Both the position numbers and the translations under genes were made by a program. Shown here piece by piece: positions 5,227 to 7,606 of a stretch of DNA of 7,606 nt (the first letter of the stretch is position 1; each line of letters opens with the position of its first letter). Under the pieces are notes generated by a model. The model had not been told where the DNA came from, ran no database searches, and was given only the letters and a program-made list of their open reading frames with translations. Source of the DNA: an uncultured bacterium (lineage in GTDB: Bacteria > Auribacterota > Tritonobacteria > UBA1439); the NCBI GenBank assembly GCA_937858775.1, contig CALLYX010000372.1, positions 1 through 7,606 on the forward strand, read 5' to 3'.

Positions 5227-6438
5227 CTACTCCGGCTTCACCCCGGCGGGGGCCGCGGCCTTGTCGCCGAGCGAGCACTCCACCCTGTTCGGCGTTTTCC
5301 CCTTGAGCGTGACCGCCACGCCCGGCAGCGTCTCCAGCAGGCGGTCGAAATCGCCCCAGATCGCCCCGTCCACCTCGGCGTCGAGCTCGAGGACGCCGTT
5401 CGTCCAGCTGCGCTCGGAGACCGCCCGGACGCCCCGGACCGCGGCCAGATCCTTCTCCAGCGCCCTGCGCCGATCGTTCGTGGCGCCCGAGGCGATGATC
5501 TGGATGGATACGGTATTGAACGACTCGCTCCGCCAGGACTCGACTATCCGGTCGCGCATCGCGGAGGCGAGCTTCTCCCCGGCGACCCGCAGCGCCTCCT
5601 TCGCGGCGGTCGAGCGCCCTCCCTTCACGACGCGGCCCGAGGTCACGCTCTCGCTCGCGATGATCCGGGCGGTGTCGGTCTTCACCGCCTTCGCCGACAC
5701 CTGCGCGTCACAATGGTAGACAGCCACCCCGTGCGGGCTGCTCCGGTCCATCTGGGCGCTCGTCGCCTCGCCGACGATCACCACCTCCGCCCCGAAGCGC
5801 TTGCCGAGCGCGGCGGCCCTGGCGGGATCGCTGAAGGCGGTCTGCGCGTCCCGCTCGTTGACCTCATCCATCTGGCCCCGGTCTACGAGGGGGAAGTCGA
5901 GACGGAGGAGCTCTTTTTCCACCGCCGTCTGCGCCACGGCCCCGCCCTTCTGGAAATCGGCGCCGTAGACCGGATCTTCGAAGAACTCCCGTATCAACAC
6001 CATGACGCGCGGGTTCTTCTTCTTCGCCCTGATGATGTTCAGGGCGCGGACATCCTTCTCCAGCTGGGCCAGCGCCACCCTCGCGCGAATGGTGACGCGG
6101 TACACCCCGTCCTCGCCGTTGTTATCCTTGACGACCTCGAAACCGGTGACGTACCCCTTCACCTGCGAGAGAACCTTGTCGTCGATGAGCTGGAAGTTCT
6201 CGACCATCGTCTCCGAGTCGACGATGGCGCCGACGCCCTGCTCGATCGCCCGGCGCTGCGCGCGGTCGGTCGCCTCCTCCTTCGCGCGGAGCATCGCGTC
6301 GGGCCCCTCCCCCCGCACCGCGGCCTCCCCCGTCGCGACCATCTCCTTCTCGGGCGCGGCGTGCGCCCAGGCGCAGAGCGCCGCACACGCGCACAGACAC
6401 CCCGCCCGGCGCACAACCCGCCTCGCGCGATTCCTCAT
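5227..6438 (-). CDS. Exported FlgT-N-like assembly protein
   Basis: 403 aa. The ATG at 6438 follows GGGAGGG by 8 nt, and the protein starts with an Arg-rich signal peptide (MRNRARRVVRRAGCLCACAA, then LCAWAHA; cleavage near 27). Residues 34-130 match the pattern of the FlgT N-terminal domain: ATGEAAVRGEGPDAMLRAKE, repeated Ala/Arg pairs, QGVGAIVDSETMVENFQLID, VLSQVKGYVTGFEVVKDN, DGVYRVTIRARVAL. Residues 143-300 look like a CsgG/FlgT-middle-type alpha/beta domain (RVMVLIREFFED, AVEKELLRLDFPLVDRGQMD, GAEVVIVGEATSAQ, ARIIASESVTSG, AGEKLASAMRDRIVESW). Residues 308-390 form a further alpha/beta module (VSIQIIASGATNDRRRALEK, then VRGVRAVSERSWTNGVLEL) that I cannot name. In Vibrio, FlgT builds the outer flagellar basal-body ring, but no flagellar gene is visible here, so a non-flagellar envelope role is equally possible. 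It lies 32 nt after the small lipoprotein-like gene and 77 nt before the csgG-like gene, probably co-transcribed. Confidence 0.82.
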   Translation of the reverse strand: MRNRARRVVRRAGCLCACAALCAWAHAAPEKEMVATGEAAVRGEGPDAMLRAKEEATDRAQRRAIEQGVGAIVDSETMVENFQLIDDKVLSQVKGYVTGFEVVKDNNGEDGVYRVTIRARVALAQLEKDVRALNIIRAKKKNPRVMVLIREFFEDPVYGADFQKGGAVAQTAVEKELLRLDFPLVDRGQMDEVNERDAQTAFSDPARAAALGKRFGAEVVIVGEATSAQMDRSSPHGVAVYHCDAQVSAKAVKTDTARIIASESVTSGRVVKGGRSTAAKEALRVAGEKLASAMRDRIVESWRSESFNTVSIQIIASGATNDRRRALEKDLAAVRGVRAVSERSWTNGVLELDAEVDGAIWGDFDRLLETLPGVAVTLKGKTPNRVECSLGDKAAAPAGVKPE

Positions 6439-6470
6439 GAACCCGTCCCTCCCACCCCTCCCGCGCCCCC

Positions 6471-6695
6471 TCAGGGGGCCTGGACGTCCGCAGCCGCGGC
6501 GGCGTCCCCATCCCGGCCGGCCGCCGAGACCGGGGCGGCCGCGGTGGGGCGCGCCGCATGAACAGCGTGCCGCGCCCGGTGCGTCGCCGGCCCGATTACG
6601 TTTCCGTCGAAGTCGTACAGAACATCCGTTCTCCGGCATCCCCCGCACAGCGCCGCCGCCATGAGGACGGCCGCCGGCACCGCAGCCCTTGTCAT
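6471..6695 (-). CDS. Tiny exported, possibly lipid-anchored protein with TDVLY..DG motif
   Basis: 74 aa from the ATG at 6695; its ribosome site is weak (GGGAAAGGGCGGC). The signal peptide is MTRAAVPAAVLMAAALCGGC; the lipobox is degenerate (LCGGC, Cys20), so lipidation is likely but not certain. The mature part starts RRTDVLYDFDGNVIGPATH and ends in a low-complexity Ala/Arg/His tail. The TDVLYDFDGNV segment closely resembles TDVMYGPDGGI in the next gene upstream, so the two are probably paralogues. No Asp is at +2, consistent with outer-membrane sorting by the E. coli rule. It lies 53 nt after the 118-aa lipoprotein gene and 32 nt before the FlgT-N-like gene. Family not recognised. Confidence 0.65.
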   Translation of the reverse strand: MTRAAVPAAVLMAAALCGGCRRTDVLYDFDGNVIGPATHRARHAVHAARPTAAAPVSAAGRDGDAAAAADVQAP

Positions 6696-6748
6696 CTTGC
6701 CGCCCTTTCCCCCGCTTCCCCGCATCCGCGCCCGCATCGCCGCCGCGT

Positions 6749-7105
6749 TCACTGCACCACCGTCCCCTCTTCGGTCACACTCCCCGTGTGCCCGATCACC
6801 CCGGGGCCGGGGACGACCGGTCCGGCGGGGGGCGGCACCTGAACGCCTCGAATCCCCACGTCCCCGCCCGTCTCGACAGGGAGGGGGGCCATCCGCGGCT
6901 GCCCGCCTATCCCGCGCGCGCCCTTGACCGTGACCTCGTCGCCCTTGACCTTGATCTTCATCTTCCGGTCCGGCGACTTCATCTTGACGATCCCGCCGTC
7001 CGGTCCGTACATCACGTCCGTGCTCTTGAGCGTGGGGATCTTGCACCCGGCGGCGAGCAGCCCGCTCGCGCAGGCGCAGACCGCGACCAGCGCCGTCCGT
7101 CTCAT
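6749..7105 (-). CDS. Small basic lipoprotein with TDVMY..DG motif
   Basis: 118 aa. The ATG at 7105 is preceded by GAGGAGGG about 7 nt upstream. The lipoprotein signal is clear: MRRTALVAVCACASGLLAAG then Cys21, followed by KIPTLKS. The mature protein opens with TDVMYGPDGGIVKMKSPDRK, then a strongly basic beta-like stretch (KMKIKVKGDEVTVKG), and ends in a Pro/Gly-rich tail (PPPAGPVVPGPGVIGHTG). Alternating Lys/hydrophobic residues suggest a short beta hairpin that could bind a negatively charged partner such as LPS, peptidoglycan or DNA; that is inference. It begins 13 nt after the preceding gene in the run, so tight co-expression is expected. No family recognised. Confidence 0.8.
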   Translation of the reverse strand: MRRTALVAVCACASGLLAAGCKIPTLKSTDVMYGPDGGIVKMKSPDRKMKIKVKGDEVTVKGARGIGGQPRMAPLPVETGGDVGIRGVQVPPPAGPVVPGPGVIGHTGSVTEEGTVVQ

Positions 7106-7118
7106 GGCCGCACCCTCC

Positions 7119-7298
7119 TCACTTGACCTTCATCTCGACCCGCTCCGCCGGCCGGTATTTGATCTTGTTGCCGCCGTCCGTCGTCTCCTGCTCCACCCAC
7201 CCGTGCGGGGTGGGGACGAGGTACGCCTCCTTCCTGAACATCCCGCAGCCGCACCCGAGGAGCGCCGCCGCGGCCGCCAGCACCATCGCCCTGCTCAT
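7119..7298 (-). CDS. Tiny lipoprotein, 59 aa
   Basis: The ATG at 7298 is preceded by GAGGGGGG at suitable distance. An upstream in-frame extension to 7469 reads as Gly/Arg-rich nonsense and overlaps the preceding gene, so it is rejected. The signal peptide is MSRAMVLAAAAALLGCGC; lipidation could be at Cys16 or Cys18. The mature part (MFRKEAYLVPTPHGWVEQET, then a basic end NKIKYRPAERVEMKVK) is only about 40 residues. It resembles the entericidin/Lpp scale of proteins but matches neither. It is co-directional with its neighbours, 41 nt after one and 13 nt before the next. Confidence 0.72.
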   Translation of the reverse strand: MSRAMVLAAAAALLGCGCGMFRKEAYLVPTPHGWVEQETTDGGNKIKYRPAERVEMKVK

Positions 7299-7339
7299 TC
7301 CATCCCCCCCTCTCGGGGCCGCGCCCCGCGCGGCGCCCC

Positions 7340-7486
7340 TTACTCCACGATCGTCTCCTGAGAAATCGGCACGCCCGGATCGATGATCTCCTCCGTGACC
7401 CTCGGGATATACCGCTTCTTGCACCCCGCCGCCGCCGCGCCGCAAACCGCCGCCGCCACCGCCAGCCACGTCAACGCGCGTCTCAT
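7340..7486 (-). CDS. Tiny lipoprotein, 48 aa
   Basis: The ATG at 7486 follows GAGAGGGGGC with about 4-5 nt spacing; the stop is TAA at 7340-7342. Signal: MRRALTWLAVAAAVCGAAAA then Gly21-Cys22, an acceptable lipobox (AAAGC). The mature peptide is 27 residues, starting CKKRYIPRVTEE and ending ISQETIVE. The basic start right after the Cys is shared with the other small lipoproteins of this run (CKI, CRR). It is 23 nt downstream of the LPP20-like gene end and 41 nt upstream of the next gene. The clear signal peptide, ribosome site and operon position support it despite its size. No family recognised. Confidence 0.7.
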   Translation of the reverse strand: MRRALTWLAVAAAVCGAAAAGCKKRYIPRVTEEIIDPGVPISQETIVE

Positions 7487-7509
7487 CGCCGCCCCCTCTC
7501 CTTGCCGCC

Positions 7510-7606
7510 TCACTGTCCCTGCGCCAGCTCGGCGCCGCCCACGATCTGCCAGAGCCCCTCGAGCGGCAGCTCCATCTCCACCTCGATCGTGCCGTCGGGC
7601 ATGATC
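7510..7606 (-). CDS. Partial CDS, C-terminus of a possible LPP20-like envelope protein
   Basis: Only the last 31 or so codons are in the window; the stop is TGA at 7510-7512. The visible residues include IMPDGTIEVEMELPLEGLWQ and end GGAELAQGQ. A DG-x-(V/I)-E-V-x-(M/V)-x-(M/L)-P-L-x-G pattern is typical of the strand region of LPP20/FlgP-type proteins and related secreted proteins. LPP20-type genes often sit beside FlgT/CsgG-like genes, which supports the call, but the fragment is short. It is the most upstream visible member of the minus-strand run. Confidence 0.5.
   Translation of the reverse strand, partial: IMPDGTIEVEMELPLEGLWQIVGGAELAQGQ

Larger units (their letters stand above)
3731..7606 (-). 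other. Probable operon for an envelope assembly or export structure
   Basis: Seven co-directional genes have gaps of 23, 41, 13, 53, 32 and 77 nt, and all six with a visible N-terminus carry an export signal. Order of transcription: LPP20-like (partial), four tiny lipoprotein-type genes, FlgT-N-like protein, CsgG/FlgT-C-like protein. No promoter or terminator was identified inside the run; the promoter is probably upstream of the window edge. The shared theme is the outer membrane and periplasm. Co-transcription and joint function are inferred from spacing and theme. Confidence 0.6.

Noticed and set aside
5161..6561. Long plus-strand ORF opposite the FlgT-N-like gene
   Set aside because: Same reasoning: compositional shadow with no recognisable domain, lacking a ribosome site.

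Overview
The window looks like high-GC chromosomal DNA from an uncultured Gram-negative bacterium. Supporting signs are GC-rich coding sequence, strong GGAGG-type ribosome sites, several lipoprotein signal peptides, a CsgG-type periplasmic/outer-membrane protein, a RAYT transposase and an AmmeMemoRadiSam radical SAM enzyme. I cannot name the phylum. No rRNA, tRNA or CRISPR array was seen.

Layout. (1) Positions 1-533 (+) hold the 3' end of a large surface-type protein (FG-GAP propeller blade, then a Cys-rich motif). Its reading frame runs without a stop into two short pieces that look like a membrane transporter and an isoprenylcysteine-methyltransferase tail, with a visible change in base composition. 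This is either a recombination scar or an assembly chimera. (2) Positions 515-1192 (-) encode a secreted coiled-coil protein. (3) Positions 1193-1785 are a gap of about 590 bp without a convincing gene. (4) Positions 1786-2889 (+) encode the AmmeMemoRadiSam radical SAM enzyme AmrS, unusually with a Tat-like N-terminus. (5) Positions 3007-3692 hold a RAYT (REP-associated tyrosine transposase) between two identical direct 39-nt repeats. Each repeat is a perfect GTAG-footed palindrome followed by a perfect DnaA-box sequence. (6) Positions 3731-7606 (-) are a compact co-directional run, in transcription order: the C-terminus of an LPP20-like protein (tentative), four very small exported proteins with lipoprotein-type or near-lipoprotein signals (48, 59, 118 and 74 aa), an exported protein with a FlgT-N-like domain, and an exported Ig-like/CsgG/FlgT-C-like protein.

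How the parts may work together. The minus-strand run has the look of an operon for an envelope assembly or export structure. FlgT of Vibrio combines N, CsgG-like middle and C domains in one chain; here the equivalents are split over two adjacent genes, with tiny lipoproteins upstream and no flagellar gene in view. This cluster and the DnaA-box-bearing REP/RAYT unit are the two most interesting items. All family assignments come from reading motifs by eye, without database searches.
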